From: Apostichopus japonicus
Taxonomy: Eukaryota > Echinodermata > Holothuroidea > Aspidochirotida > Stichopodidae
Direction: 5' to 3'
NCBI RefSeq assembly: GCF_037975245.1
Contig: NC_092576.1
Span: 1,436,501-1,500,500, forward strand
DNA length: 64,000 nt
The notes below the pieces were generated by a model. The model saw nothing but the letters and a program-made list of their open reading frames with translations, did not search any database and was not told the origin of the DNA. A program made the translations under genes and the position numbers. This document shows, piece by piece, positions 46,970 to 58,654 of this stretch (position 1 is the first letter of the stretch; each line of letters starts with the position of its first letter).

Positions 46970-49900
46970 CTGCGGGAAAAAAAAGATAAATCTTTATATA
47001 AATAGACAGAAATGACTTTTCTAAAGTTTAATTTCAATTGGAAGAGATCCCTCTTTAAATTGTTAAATTATCCATAATATATAACATGTTTTAAACGAAG
47101 CTAAGTATCCGTATTTTCACAGTTTACATCAACTATTAAACTTAACTGCTTGTATTGAAGGTGTGTATACATTTTTTTTGCAGATAAGAATGGTTTATAC
47201 GATGAATTAAAAAATAACTATATGTTTGAATAATCGAATGCACGAGTCACCTTTCAGAACACGAAGGTCCAATTCTGTTGCCAAGTCTGGCCATTTCAGT
47301 GGTAAAGGAATATTCCTTTCAACAAAACATTCAACGGTTACTTCGTCAGATGACGCATGGTCAATATAATATTCCGAAGAGTATGTTATATCATACGACG
47401 ACCCGTCAGGCGATGTCTTATAGGTTAAATTCCCATTTTGGAACTTGTTTTGAGACAAATTATCAACGAAGCGACACTGAAGTGAAACAATCGGTCGTAT
47501 GTTGTGTAGTCTACAAGTCAATATCCCAGTTCTTTCGATCAAAAGCAAACAGTTCCGATTTTCAATGCAACCGTCAACTGTGACTTGTCCCGGACTAGGT
47601 TTGACTGTAAAAGACAAACAGAAGTAACACATTTTGTGAATTTCACATGATATTTGATCATCATATAGTCAATATGTCATTTAATATTTCAATTATCATT
47701 ATTGAATAACGTTATGAGACTTACAGAACGTAAACCTTTGATAGCACGATTTAATTGATGGCAAACCGAAATTTTTGTTGAAGAATGCATCTATGCATAA
47801 TCCAAGCACCATTCTAATAAAAGCACACTGGTATCACATCAGTAGGTTTTTCGGAGTAATAAAATAACCTGCTATGGATCCTGATATTAGTTGCCGTTTT
47901 AGGTTAATGCGATATTAGTACTTCTTATGATGTTGCAATGGTATGTACATGCATGGGCATGAGATATTTTAGTTTGTTGGATATCAGTTGCAGGAAGTAG
48001 ATGTCTTATTTGTTACCATTTCAACGGCTGGCACGGAAGTGCATGGTGTGAAAGATTCATGGTGGGGTTCATCACGGCCATACAAGAAAAGGTGACGGTA
48101 TGTGTGCTGGGTGGGGGGGGGGGGGGTTGTGTGCGTGCGTAAGGGGCTAACAATTCTTTCGCGAACCCTTGTAAACAGTTAACCTGATGGACTTTACATT
48201 TTGAAGATTTGTGCTTGGGCATTGGGTGTGGTTCCTCTATGATCTATGACGGCATATGCTGAAAACCTAGAAAACCATGTAGGATATCAGACTATGTAGG
48301 TTCGCGGCGCATTAATTACCAAACGGTAACAAGTTCACTCTATCAAAGAGCTCAAAGGTAAAATATTTGCAGATAAGTGAGCAAAAGGAGTCGCTAAATA
48401 ATAATAAACCATAAGGTCTATGAACTTTAAACTTGCATTTCTCGCACCAAACGCTCGATGCTCGGTTTCGCAGAATCGGTTTGAAACCAAAAGAATGTAC
48501 CTTCAGCTTCTGCCAATCCCCCTATCCCATAAAGAGAAGCAATTAGGTATTCCTTATGCACTAACCAGACCTAAAGTCATATGCGAAGCCCAACCTTATA
48601 TGATGTTCAAATGATCACGGAAGTTCTTACAGGTCAAGTTGTAACTATACGACGATTTTAACGCTGGATTATTTGAAACATTAAAGAACACAGCTGTAAC
48701 AAAACCTACCGAATACGGTTATGTTGAAGGCTTTAACTTCTTCCTGTATCCCATCGCCGGTAACACATCCGTACACACCCTCATCTTGCACAGTTACATG
48801 ATGTATCATCAAACTATTTTCATCATCCAATGAATATCGTGCATAAGTATGATTAATTTGGTAATCTTTCCACATTATCCTATATGCGATATTGTGATCC
48901 ACCTCTTCAGACTCCCGCTTTATCCACATGACGTAGAGCATTGGACTAAATGAACAGTTAAGTTGGATCGTGTCACCCGTTTCCACGAACATGTTTACCG
49001 GCTTAGCAACATCAACACCTCCTCTGCTTAGTACCAGGATTGCACTGTGGTTATTCTCCATCAAGGTCGGAGGTTCATCAGCTTTACAAACATAGAATTT
49101 TACAATGGTTTTCATGGACAAATGGACGGCAATTGTCGTTGTATGTAAATATTTTCGTTGTTGAAACATAGATGTTGACATCAAGTAGTGGTCTTCATAT
49201 GCTGTTCTTGTAGCAAATGTCAAGTTTACGGCTGGCCTTGAGTCGTTTACGTAGCAGTACAACATTGCTGGTTGATCTATTTCTCTTAGACAGACTCTTT
49301 CTTCTCCACATTGATCAATTTTTGGAAATCTCTGAGAGGGTTTTACTGTAGGTTTTAATGTAAATGCAAATATGTCGTTTGTGTGTCAAGAAAGCAGGCA
49401 GTACTCATATATAGAATAATGGGACCCAAATAAAACCTATTGTGCTTTGAATAACGACGTAGGCCTATATTGTAGGCAACACATTCGCCAAATAGCTTCG
49501 TTGAATCAGGGAGGTGTTAAAGACTGAGTAACAAAGAAATATTGAACAGTTTAAGTTTTGTGCGATGCCGAATTAAAACTGATATTGTTTCAAAACCTAT
49601 TGATACAGTGGCAATGTTATCCCATAAACGCGAATTGAGTACTCTTTTGAACTTGGAATTTTGATAACATTTCATGTCTCTTTTTACTGCTCGCATGAAC
49701 TTCCAACAACTTTTTTAAAAGTACATCTATATACACTAAGACTTATTCATAGTCAATTACCGAAGTTTTGACTATGAATTGGCCGCTAAAGTATTGTTTA
49801 TACTGTGTAGATTACTGTGAAAGTTCTACCATTCCTCAATATTAGTTATGCTTCTTTCAAGAAGAAATTAATTCTGGAACCCATCTTGATAGCAACTCCC

Positions 49901-52534
49901 TTTGTAAGCAATATACACTCAAAATTATAAATAAGTGGAGTCCAGTGACCAGTTCAGAACTAGTATGTCTACGTCTTGATTACAAATTGAACATTTTACA
50001 ATCTTACTATAGCCAGACGTGAATATAAAATGCTTTGACATTGAAACAATGGTCTAGTTTTGTCTTAGTTTTGTTATAATGGTATAGCAGTGATTTATGC
50101 CCCCATACCTTAATATGCTTACCTGTAACGATGACCATGACGTAGATTGGCACAGTTGTTTCTACTTTGGTCCTAAACATAACAACTGTGAAAACATGTT
50201 CATGATGGAGAGAAACATTGTTTATAATTAGAGTGCCATTCGGCAATATATCAAACTCTCCAGATAGGTAACCAGTTCCATCTTTCTTGTAATCTGAATA
50301 GTATAATATCTGATCTGAATCTGATAGGTTGTTTGAGTTGTACCAATAAACTCCTAAGAAATCTTCACCAAAGTCACAGTTAATAGTCCCAGATCGCCCA
50401 AGTTCAAGATATTGTGGAGAGTAACACGGAGATATACTTTGCTCACCTGTGAAAATAAGTAGTCAAATTATATTTTTAGAAAGTGCTTGCAAACATTGAC
50501 ATTTTCGGTAATTGTGCCACCTGTGTGTATAGAGTACATCATTCACGTTTGATCATAGTGTTTATAATAGTGGTTATGATTATGATTATTGTTATTGTTG
50601 CCGATCTTACCAATCATGTTTCACGCTCTTTACTGAGAATGTAGGTTGTAATGAGTGGAATAAGAATTTGCTTAAATATTATTTTTCAAAATAATCCACC
50701 AAGACCCCTTTGTTTTAAAGTGACACTCCTTAATTAATGAGCAGACGAGATATCTCTTGGAACAAGTACTTATACGATCCGATCAGCTGTTATTATTTAT
50801 GTCTCCTTCCTGACCCCTTCTGCATGAATTGTTAAACAAAGCGCGATTTTTATCAATTGAAATGCACGTTGATATGCTAAGGACATGCATGTTAACTTTA
50901 CGACTGGATTCCAAAGTTTCCTAGTCAATTTTTCATCAGCATCTTTACAGTTTCTTTGTAATTATTGAAATGTTGTTTATACTGATTATCATCATCTTTA
51001 TAATTGTAAATATAACTTTTGATCTCATTTCCTATTGCAAAATTTCCCTTTTTTCACTTCCAATTGGCTGTAAAAGTTGTAATTTAATTGTCTTAGATAT
51101 AGGTTCAACTTGTTTTACAAAAGGGAAACTAACTATGTCATTAAACAAACATTTTAAAGACATGCATACGATAAAATAGAAAACTGATGGCACACTATTT
51201 TTATTTTTGGGATGCCTAAACAATACCGAATTGATCTTCTCAGATACAAATTTCCCATTGACCTTATCAATAAAACTTAGACGATACATATATGCCTCAC
51301 TTTGTAAGGATTCACATTGACTTATAAACTCAAACTAATTTTGAATTAAAATATCTATAGTGGATTAAAATCGTGACAAGATTCGGAAGTATGTAAACAT
51401 TGCGTTATGGTAAGATAACACTTTGTGCTTTATTCACCGATGCATTCTAACAATCACAAAGCACTTGACTGTTGACATTTTCAAAATGCATTCTGACAAT
51501 CATGCCATATTAGTGTTTTCTTAACTCACTGCACATTGTTTATCGTGATGACATGATGTAGTAAGCTATGCCTTGTACAACTGCAGTCAAACGAAGTCAA
51601 TTGCACTACATAGAACATGCAAACTACAATTCATATCCTGTTTAAATATAGCAACCGTTTTAAAGAACAAACACAAACGGCAGACAATGACGCATGCAAC
51701 ACAAGAGGGAAATTCTAAACCTGCAAACGTTACTAACACCACAATGGGGTTGGGAGGATCAACTTCAACAAAGTCGGGGATTCTTTATGATTTAATCTTG
51801 AAGTTCCTTTTTAATTCGTATAATTACTTTTTATACCAAAATTTAATCGTATATCCACTTGACAAGATTCTTCAACTCTAGTGTGAAATCAGCGCAGGGT
51901 CTCATATATCTCTCCATATAGCACGAGCTGTTGAAGTGTGCGGAGATGCTGTCTATTTTTTTAATACAATGATTTGGTGTTTTGAATTACTGTCAAGGAA
52001 GAGGACCAACATAACATGAAAGCCTGACAATAAATTAATTTTAACATAAAACATATAAACGTTAAAGGATAAATGACGTTTATCAATTATATATGTTGCT
52101 GAATTATGGTATGTTATTGTGTGCAGTAATAAGCTTACTGGCATGATCCCTTAACTTCCGGTAGCGGCTTAAATAAAAGGATTAAGAGTAACACTGACAC
52201 TGCAGATTTGCATCACCATGAAGCATATATATATTGTCGACTCAGATACTGCAGTGTAACAAACAACTTTTTAAATTGGATTATGTCAGCAACAGATATA
52301 CAATTAAGCAGTAATTGGTCGAGATTTCTGGTTAGATATGTTGAGTTTGGAGAACTACAGTATAGAACATTCAACAGTTATCTTCGATTTATCTCAGGTT
52401 CTGATTTTCAATATGGCATATACAAATAATGATAAGATTATGATCAAAGAACTTGCTTGCAATGTAATGAAAATAATCTTACCTAATGTAAAGGCCATGA
52501 AGGTTGCACACACAAAGGAGGCTACCTTATTCAT
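46854..52534 (-). CDS. Gene B: Ig(x4)-TM receptor lacking NACHT (whole locus)
   Basis: Paralogue of gene A transcribed leftward. Exons: 52534-52483 (signal), 50446-50123 (Ig1), 49345-48710 (Ig2 and Ig3), 47604-47251 (Ig4) and 46969-46854 (TM and stop). Exon phases match gene A throughout and exon lengths are nearly the same (324 against 327, 636 against 651, 354 against 354). The predicted protein is about 493 residues: signal 1-17, Ig 18-455, TM about 460-482 and a tail of about 12 residues ending at TAA. An alternative is that the GTAAGA inside the tail codons acts as a donor to a distant exon, but no NACHT frame exists within the remaining 46 kb on this strand except that of gene A. Gene D is its divergent neighbour. 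Confidence 0.75.
47251..47604 (-). CDS. Gene B exon 4: Ig-like domain 4
   Basis: A 354-nt exon, phase 1-1, acceptor 'gtcttttacag' and donor GTGACT. It is closely homologous to gene A exon 4, sharing VDGCI, the ILTCRLH Cys, RPIVSLQ, SYDIT.SSEY and VECFVE. The core Trp of gene A (LQWRF) is Cys here (LQCRF), adding an unpaired cysteine to the domain core. Reading frame and splice sites are intact. Confidence 0.85.
47605..48709 (-). other. Gene B intron 3
   Basis: 1.1-kb intron between the Ig4 and Ig2-3 exons. It contains a G-run at about 48113-48126 and no further exon. Confidence 0.6.
48710..49345 (-). CDS. Gene B exon 3: Ig-like domains 2 and 3
   Basis: A 636-nt exon, phase 1-1, acceptor 'aaaacctacag' and donor GTAGGT. 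Domain 2 has [17 protein letters not shown] and FYVCKADEPP. Domain 3 has QLNCSF, YVMWIKRE and the canonical DEGVYGCVTG F strand. It aligns with gene A exon 3 throughout and is five codons shorter. N-glycosylation sites are present. The visible in-frame ATG (MLYCYVN) is internal to the domain and not a start. Confidence 0.88.
50123..50446 (-). CDS. Gene B exon 2: Ig-like domain 1
   Basis: A 324-nt exon, phase 1-1, acceptor 'ttattttcacag' and donor GTAAGC. It starts GEQSISPCYSPQYLELG, has the B-strand Cys (TINCDF), Trp (GVYWYN), '[11 protein letters not shown]' and 'NGTLIINNVSL', and the F strand HEHVFTVVMF without Cys. Strongly similar to gene A Ig1. Confidence 0.85.
50447..52482 (-). other. 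Gene B intron 1
   Basis: 2.0-kb intron between signal and Ig1 exons, much longer than the 230-bp equivalent in gene A, so sequence was gained here. At 51060-51180 a plus-strand frame has a loose C..C...H....H arrangement followed by a stop; I do not consider it a gene. Confidence 0.55.
52483..52534 (-). CDS. Gene B exon 1: start codon and signal peptide
   Basis: ATG at 52534 opens MNKVASFVCATFMAFTL, a hydrophobic signal peptide, ending at a GTAAGA donor in phase 1. It parallels gene A exon 1 (MDKTA...). The frame joins the phase-1 Ig1 exon. Confidence 0.75.
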
Positions 52535-53679
52535 CTTGGATAACAAAATGTCACCGAGACGATGCTCATTGAGCTAAAAAAACGAACTAGGCTGAGGTTT
52601 TATACTCTCTCATTTCGCTCATGTGGAGTGACTGTACCACGGTGAAAACTATAAAGTAAAAATATCAAAACTAACCTAAATATACAACCATTGGTTCAAC
52701 AAACATATGCACAAATCAATAGTAACTTATTACAGAATAACATTTCCCCTTACAAATAATGCACAGAGGTATAAGCATAACAAATAACATTAGGTAAAAT
52801 GAAATACACAAAATACGGAGTCAGATCGACAACAATTACAGCCAAAATATTAATAACTACGCTCAACTCACAAACTAACGTTGCCAGGCAAAACTACCAG
52901 CACAACAAACAGCGACATACAGGAGCATTCAGGGGCTTACATCAAATTTTTGGGGCTTACATCAGCTTTCTGGCATTTACGGCGGCTGTCTGGAGAATGT
53001 ACAGAATACCAACAAAGTAATAACCTCTAAAGAAATACTCATTACTTTAACCCCCAAAACCCTTACAAATAGGCAAACAAAAAATACACTAAAAGGCAAT
53101 AAAGATAATAGGCAAAAGCACATAGCAAAAGCACATTAAATGCAAATCTCTCAAATGTGACATAATAAACAAGTAAACTATTACAATACCTAACCCTCCA
53201 AGGCCTATATAAAACATACAGAATACTTACATACTACTGAGGATTTCTGCGACAAGAGCACATGCGACACCACTCTGAACTAGGAGAAGATAAAACATAT
53301 AACACACATAATACGTACATATGCAAAGAAGGGAGGAGGGTATAAATGGTCACACCCTAAACACCACTGAGCGAAGGCAGTAGTGACCTTTGCCCGACCT
53401 CGACCCAACCGAAATTTCCTTTCAACCACGCTTTTGAAAAACACATCGGCAACAATGACACAAAATTATTAACTGAAATTAAAATAAAGCAAAACAAAAG
53501 TTACAAATAATTCAAATGTGTATTTTGGACTGAACTTCAATTACCAACCGGAAATGTCTCCTCTGACATGTAATGCGATACGAATCTATATTATTTGCCG
53601 TACAAGCAGTATGAGACGTTAAAGGATGCCGTTATCCGTTAAGACAAACTTTGAGCGAATATGCAATCAAAAAAGCAGG

Positions 53680-54205
53680 GTCATATTGAGAAATTAGCCG
53701 ATACTTATAGCTGGGACAACAACCACTGCTCATATCCCACAACCGTGCATCAGTTATTACTACTTTGTGTTCGTAACACGGTAACATGTGTTATAGTTGG
53801 CAATGTAACAACTACAAAGCTGTTAACTTATTCCCATGTAAGACAAAGAATTGCACGACTGGACAAGGAGTCAATGAAGATGAGAATGCCTACGAGATGA
53901 AGTAAAGAAGGTACAGTACCGCTTGATTTCAGTTAACACCTCCTTTAACTTACGCAAATTCAACTAAGAAAGGCCATGTTCGGGTATATCCATAGGCCTA
54001 TATATAGCATAAAACGACTAGAAACGACTTCATTTTAGAATCGCGTAATAAACTCGCACTAAATGGTTGGTACAGCAACTACTGTTTGTGTCCCACAACC
54101 GTGCATCAGTAATTTCTACTTTGTATTCGTAACACGGTAACATGTGTTACAGGACATAAACAGTGCAGGCATAAACAGTAGTTGCTTTTCTAGCTATGAG
54201 TATCG
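53680..54205 (-). repeat. Dispersed MITE-like element, copy 2
   Basis: Reverse-complement partner of 2310-2800. 'tcccacaaccgtgcatcag' occurs near both ends, with 'gtaacacggtaacatgtgtta' beside it. Confidence 0.65.
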
Positions 54206-54280
54206 GGTTGAGAAACGGACAGGAAGGGGTTAGCTAAAACCTTGTTTCAAGGTTACTACTACATGTAAATAAGTATAATT

Positions 54281-54597
54281 ATCATATACTGAGTTTCATA
54301 AAATGTTTACTGATTGTTATCTGTACGACAGAGGTGTAAAATTATCATATACTGAGTTTCATAAAATGTTTACTGATTGTTATCTGTACGACAGAGGTGT
54401 AAAATTATCATATACTGAGTTTCATAAAATGTTTACTGATTGTTATCTGTACGACAGAGGTGTAAAATTATCATATACTGAGTTTCATAAAATGTTTACT
54501 GATTGTTATCTGTACGACAGAGGTGTAAAATTATCATATACTGAGTTTCATAAAATGTTTACTGATTGTTATCTGTACGACAGAGGTGTAAAATTCC
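54281..54597. repeat. 63-bp minisatellite, five copies
   Basis: A 63-bp unit (landmark 'atgtttactgattgttatct' at 54303, 54366, 54429, 54492 and 54555) is repeated five times with no difference I can see. Because 63 is a multiple of three, one frame stays open for about 100 codons with a 21-residue repeat (MFTDCYLYDRGVKLSYTEFH plus one residue). There is no sign of translation. Confidence 0.95.
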
Positions 54598-54599
54598 AT

Positions 54600-56161
54600 A
54601 GATATTGGTAGAACTCAAAGGCCTATTGTGCAAAAAGGAATAGCGTTGAACATTAATCATTCAGCTACCTGCCAATTATGAAAAACGCATGCATATTGCA
54701 AACACAGGTCACAATTAAGAAGTTGCCTGCTTGGGAATTTGGTGTGATATTCCTGTGGTTGATAATGCGGCTGCTTATATTCATATAGTAACGGACTGTT
54801 AATGTTTGTTACGGTACAAAAGGTCCCCTTAAAACTGAGTTCAGATGCAGTATGACACAAACGTCTTCGAAACCGAAACTGCTAAGTAATGCTGCACCCC
54901 TTGCATTGGTGATAGGCGGTAGATTACATCATATGTTGTATGAGATGTGCGACTTCATATTAGAATTTCTTAAACATACATTATACCACAAAAGAGGATG
55001 AATGTGGGCTTGCAACTGACAAAATCTTCGTTAATATCTATAATGTTCTGAGAAGACATGTCAGGTACCTTACCAAATTCAAGAGCGATTTAGGAAAATA
55101 CCATTTTCTGTAGGTGTCGTTACTCCCTGATTGTTGCTTATCGTTGCTTTCAAAGGGGGAAAAGCAGAACAGTTGGAGGAAATCGTGATTCCGTATATAT
55201 ACGTTGTGGCCCATGCAAGGCTTACCGATTGGCGTACCCTATCTGTTTTAAGTTGGTGGAAGCGTTGAGTTTATCCCAGGTTTTCTTCCGATGTATATAC
55301 AATGCGTTATGATCGTCATCTGTAGTAATACCGATGACATTGGTTCTTTGCATGGTATCTTCACCAATTCTAATATTGTATATATGCCATACATATTATT
55401 GATTACATTTGATTCCGTACGATGTGTTTATGAAATCAACAAAACTCAAGAAATACGGATGAATTGAATCTTAAGTCGGTCTAAATTTATTTCCCTCATT
55501 TTTCTAAAAGTCCCATGCACCCCTCCTCAACTCATATTTTGACAGAGCTGTAGTATTTTATCTCACCATCGGATTGAGCGAGGCTGCACTGATAAGTAAC
55601 TTCTAAATGTATTTTGTTTACCGGTAGTCCCGAGGGAAAATGCAGAATGTCGAAAGCAAAAGGAAACCTATTAAATATAATTATACTTAACCTGAACAAA
55701 ACCTTCAATCACAATGTCGATGTCAATTAAAGTCACTTTCACTTTCTATGTTTTTTTACTTCCAAAGTAATAGACATTGATTTATAAAAAACACTCGATT
55801 TCCCACGCTGACTGCTTTTCTAATTGCCTATTTGAAGTGTTTTCTCTCATCTTATTAGTTAACGAAGTATCAATGACCAATTTTCTTCTGAATACTTATC
55901 ATAAGTTATTAAAATCGACTTTTCAACAAAGAGAATTCAATCCAATATTTCCTTGCAAAACATTCGTATACATACAAAAGGTATAGTGCTATTTGCCAGT
56001 TGCTGGGGCGATGAATGTAGCTCATACTGATCCTTTCAGTTCTAAACATATTTGAACAAAATTCATTCTTAAAGCAGCAAACTAACTAAACTTAGTTGCT
56101 ATAGTATGTGGACTTTATTTAGCGGCGAATTCTAGTTTATTTATTATTTATACAACACAAA
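54600..56161. other. No gene seen upstream of gene D
   Basis: AT-rich sequence; presumed 5' region of gene D. No element identified. Confidence 0.4.
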
Positions 56162-56498
56162 ATGAGCGATTTCATGATAATTTTGAGACTTATCATCAAC
56201 GTTGTGTTAATTTTACTCAACGTCAGGCCATTGTCAGCACATGATATATTATATGTCGAACTGAGAAAAGCGATTGTGCTATCATGTAACATCGAATATC
56301 AGTCCGAGAGCTACTGGCAAAAGGGAGAAGAGCTTCTATATATTAACAGGATTAATACTAATCGAAAATTTGCTGATACTATTTCCTTGGCACGAAATTA
56401 TTCTCTTCTGTTTAATCTTGTGGATTTTGAACACGAAGGGACTTACTGTTGTTTTAATGGAAACATAACTTTAAGGAAATATATTCTGAGAATTACAG
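56162..56498 (+). CDS. Gene D exon 1: signal peptide plus single V-like Ig domain
   Basis: ATG at 56162 opens a 112-codon exon ending at 'ACAG/GTTTGT' in phase 1, the same donor as gene C. Residues 1-26 are a long hydrophobic signal (LIINVVLILLNVRPLSA). Residues 27-112 form a V-like Ig domain: B-strand Cys42, Trp52 (SYWQK), FADTISLARNYS and an F strand HEGTYCCF with Cys97 at the canonical place plus an extra Cys96. It is a paralogue of gene C and divergent from gene B. A short terminal exon is proposed at 57465. Confidence 0.75.
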
Positions 56499-57464
56499 GT
56501 TTGTATATGTATGATACATCAAGTTAATTTTAATTTAAATTCAGCTGGAACAAATGCTAACAAAGTAAAGTAAAAGCCAAACCTCAACTACCCTTATTGG
56601 ACAAAGTTCATAACCGTTGATTGATCTATATTTGGTGATTAGGCTACAATGAATGAGTGAATCTGATCGTTGTTTCTTCATATCTAAAAAAAAATTATTT
56701 CCTTATGAACTATATTTGTCACTCACGAGACTTAAGTAAATACTACCAGCCTTAAAATGGTTAATTTTCTTGTTTCCTGTAACAACTAAGGCAGCGATCT
56801 AGGCAGAAATTTTACATGATTTAGACTTCCTGGTAAGGATTCTTTGCAAATTTAAAGCTCTATGTGATCGATTTTAAGGCCTAGGTAATGTACGAAAATA
56901 CGACGTATATGGAATACTTCACAACCCAAGTGAATTTAGATCAAATTTAAAGTACACATACAAAACTTGAATGTAAACTTCCTAAAATGAAAACTAGTGC
57001 TATGGATCCCAAAAGAATGTATGCAGTCAGTCCGTACACCTACCCTATTGTCACCTGTGTTCGACGGCTTACCATATACAATAGAACATTTTGAAAATCT
57101 ATAGTGTAGTTTTAGTTTTAGATGAGAGCATTGTTCTCGTGCGTTCTGTTTTATTTTAATACAAGTCTGCTATAGATTGTTATTATTTTTATTATCTAAA
57201 TGGATCACGAAAATAGAAAAACAAGCGCTGGGATAAATAGGTCTACCTGTATGCGTATGATTAGTATAAACATGCAATACAATATAAAACATCTAATCAC
57301 ATATAGTTTGCGGTATTTAATTAATCTAGAAAAACAAAATGGTCCTTCAAAATCTCACTAACGATATGTTGAAATTGTATACTATGCTTTTGTTTCATCA
57401 TAGTTTTTTCTGCCTATGTTTATATTCATTATGAGCTAATTACTTTCTGGTTTGGATATTTCAG

Positions 57465-57484
57465 CTGTTGTGCTTGGGAACTAA
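57465..57484 (+). CDS. Gene D candidate terminal exon
   Basis: A good acceptor (pyrimidine-rich 'ttactttctggtttggatatttcag') in phase 1 is followed by codons for AVVLGN and TAA. Joined to exon 1 it completes the domain G strand as ILRIT-AVVLGN and stops, giving a secreted protein of about 118 residues. The intron would be 966 bp. A coding part this short could be coincidental. Confidence 0.35.
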
Positions 57485-57915
57485 CAGGAAATATCCGTAA
57501 ATACAACACGCTATAGTGGAACAACAAAATTTACCATTTCCCAAATTTGAACAACGTTTTGAAGAAATATGTGGCAGCCACTGCGTTGACACTAGTCATT
57601 TCCCATCCTAGAAGGAAATTCATTTTAATTGCGTCAATATGATTAATAAGTAAGTCAGTCATATTACAAAGAATTGTCGAGTCCAAACCAAAAGATTACA
57701 GTTTTACAGTTCCCCGTTGTTTCGTTAATAAGTATGCATCATGACTTGGGAAGATAAAACAACGGAACATCCATTACAGTGAGTGATGACGCCCTCTTCA
57801 ATTACACATCGTTCTTTAACGAACTATAACCACGCAGAACTGCATCGGTAGCTCATAAATCCATTTATAAATAAACTCACAAGGAACATTTTATTACCTC
57901 TGTACGTTCGATCCT

Positions 57916-58059
<144 letters not shown>

Positions 58060-58105
58060 GAAAATCGTAATGAGTTGGAAAATCAAGAACAGTGAAAAAA
58101 CTTTC

Positions 58106-58178
58106 AGCCTCCACCGGGACTCGAACCACGGGCCTCCCGCTCTGTACGCGGACACCCTAACCACTAGGCTATGGACGC
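58106..58178 (-). repeat. tRNA-like unit (73 nt), SINE head or tRNA pseudogene
   Basis: The reverse complement folds as a 73-nt tRNA-like shape: acceptor GCGTCCA/TGGAGGC (one mismatch), D arm with 'tagcctagtggttaggg', an anticodon stem TCCGC/GCGGG with a 7-nt loop carrying ACA, and a T loop TTCGAGT with a poorly paired stem. An ACA anticodon is not expected of an animal tRNA and the T stem is broken, so this is more likely a SINE head than a gene. The dispersed repeat at 58190-58330 adjoins it. Confidence 0.6.
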
Positions 58179-58189
58179 TGATTGTATGT

Positions 58190-58330
58190 CCAGAGGTTCG
58201 AAACCGGTAAGGAAGATCGTAATTCCACTGTAAGCGTTTGTCACCTGTATCGAACAATACTAGTTCTGTTTTTGGTGACATATTTTGCCTTACTCTAGAG
58301 ATCAGACATGATGCTAACCAACTCGAAAAT
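58190..58330 (-). repeat. Dispersed repeat fragment, copy 2
   Basis: Reverse complement of 17035-17175, adjoining the tRNA-like unit. Confidence 0.7.
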
Positions 58331-58654
58331 ATATATATATATATGACAATTCATCATCATGGACGTTAAATATGAAGAGACTGACTTCGGTCAGCTTGCG
58401 GCTTTGATAAGCCAATGATAGCTTCCTCGTGAGTTCCGGCTTGCAGGAGGATCTAAAATACATACATACATACATCCAAGTTTATTTTGTGAAATTAAGT
58501 GGTGCCCCAATAGAGTTTTATGCGTCCACGTCCAATTTTGTAGCCAATGTGGAGTCTTAATTAAATAGCAATGCGACACGTTTACAGTATGTGGTTCAAA
58601 CGTTAGAGGCAAGGATCGATGCTGCATATAGTGCTTTGCCCTGCTCGGAGATGA

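Larger units (their letters stand above)
52535..56161. other. Divergent intergenic region between genes B and D
   Basis: This 3.6-kb spacer should hold the promoters of both divergent genes. It is longer than the A-C spacer, partly because it holds a MITE-like element (53680-54205) and a 63-bp minisatellite (54281-54597). No exon is recognised. Confidence 0.5.

Noticed and set aside
47278-47583. 101-codon plus-strand frame
   Set aside because: Antisense shadow of gene B Ig4 exon.
50970-51289. Overlapping frames on both strands with a loose C..C/H....H pattern
   Set aside because: Too short and AT-rich, a stop follows directly; sits in gene B intron 1 with no splice support.
54303-54611. 102-codon frame with a 21-residue repeat
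   Set aside because: By-product of a 63-bp minisatellite with no start context, signal or homologue; kept only as a repeat.
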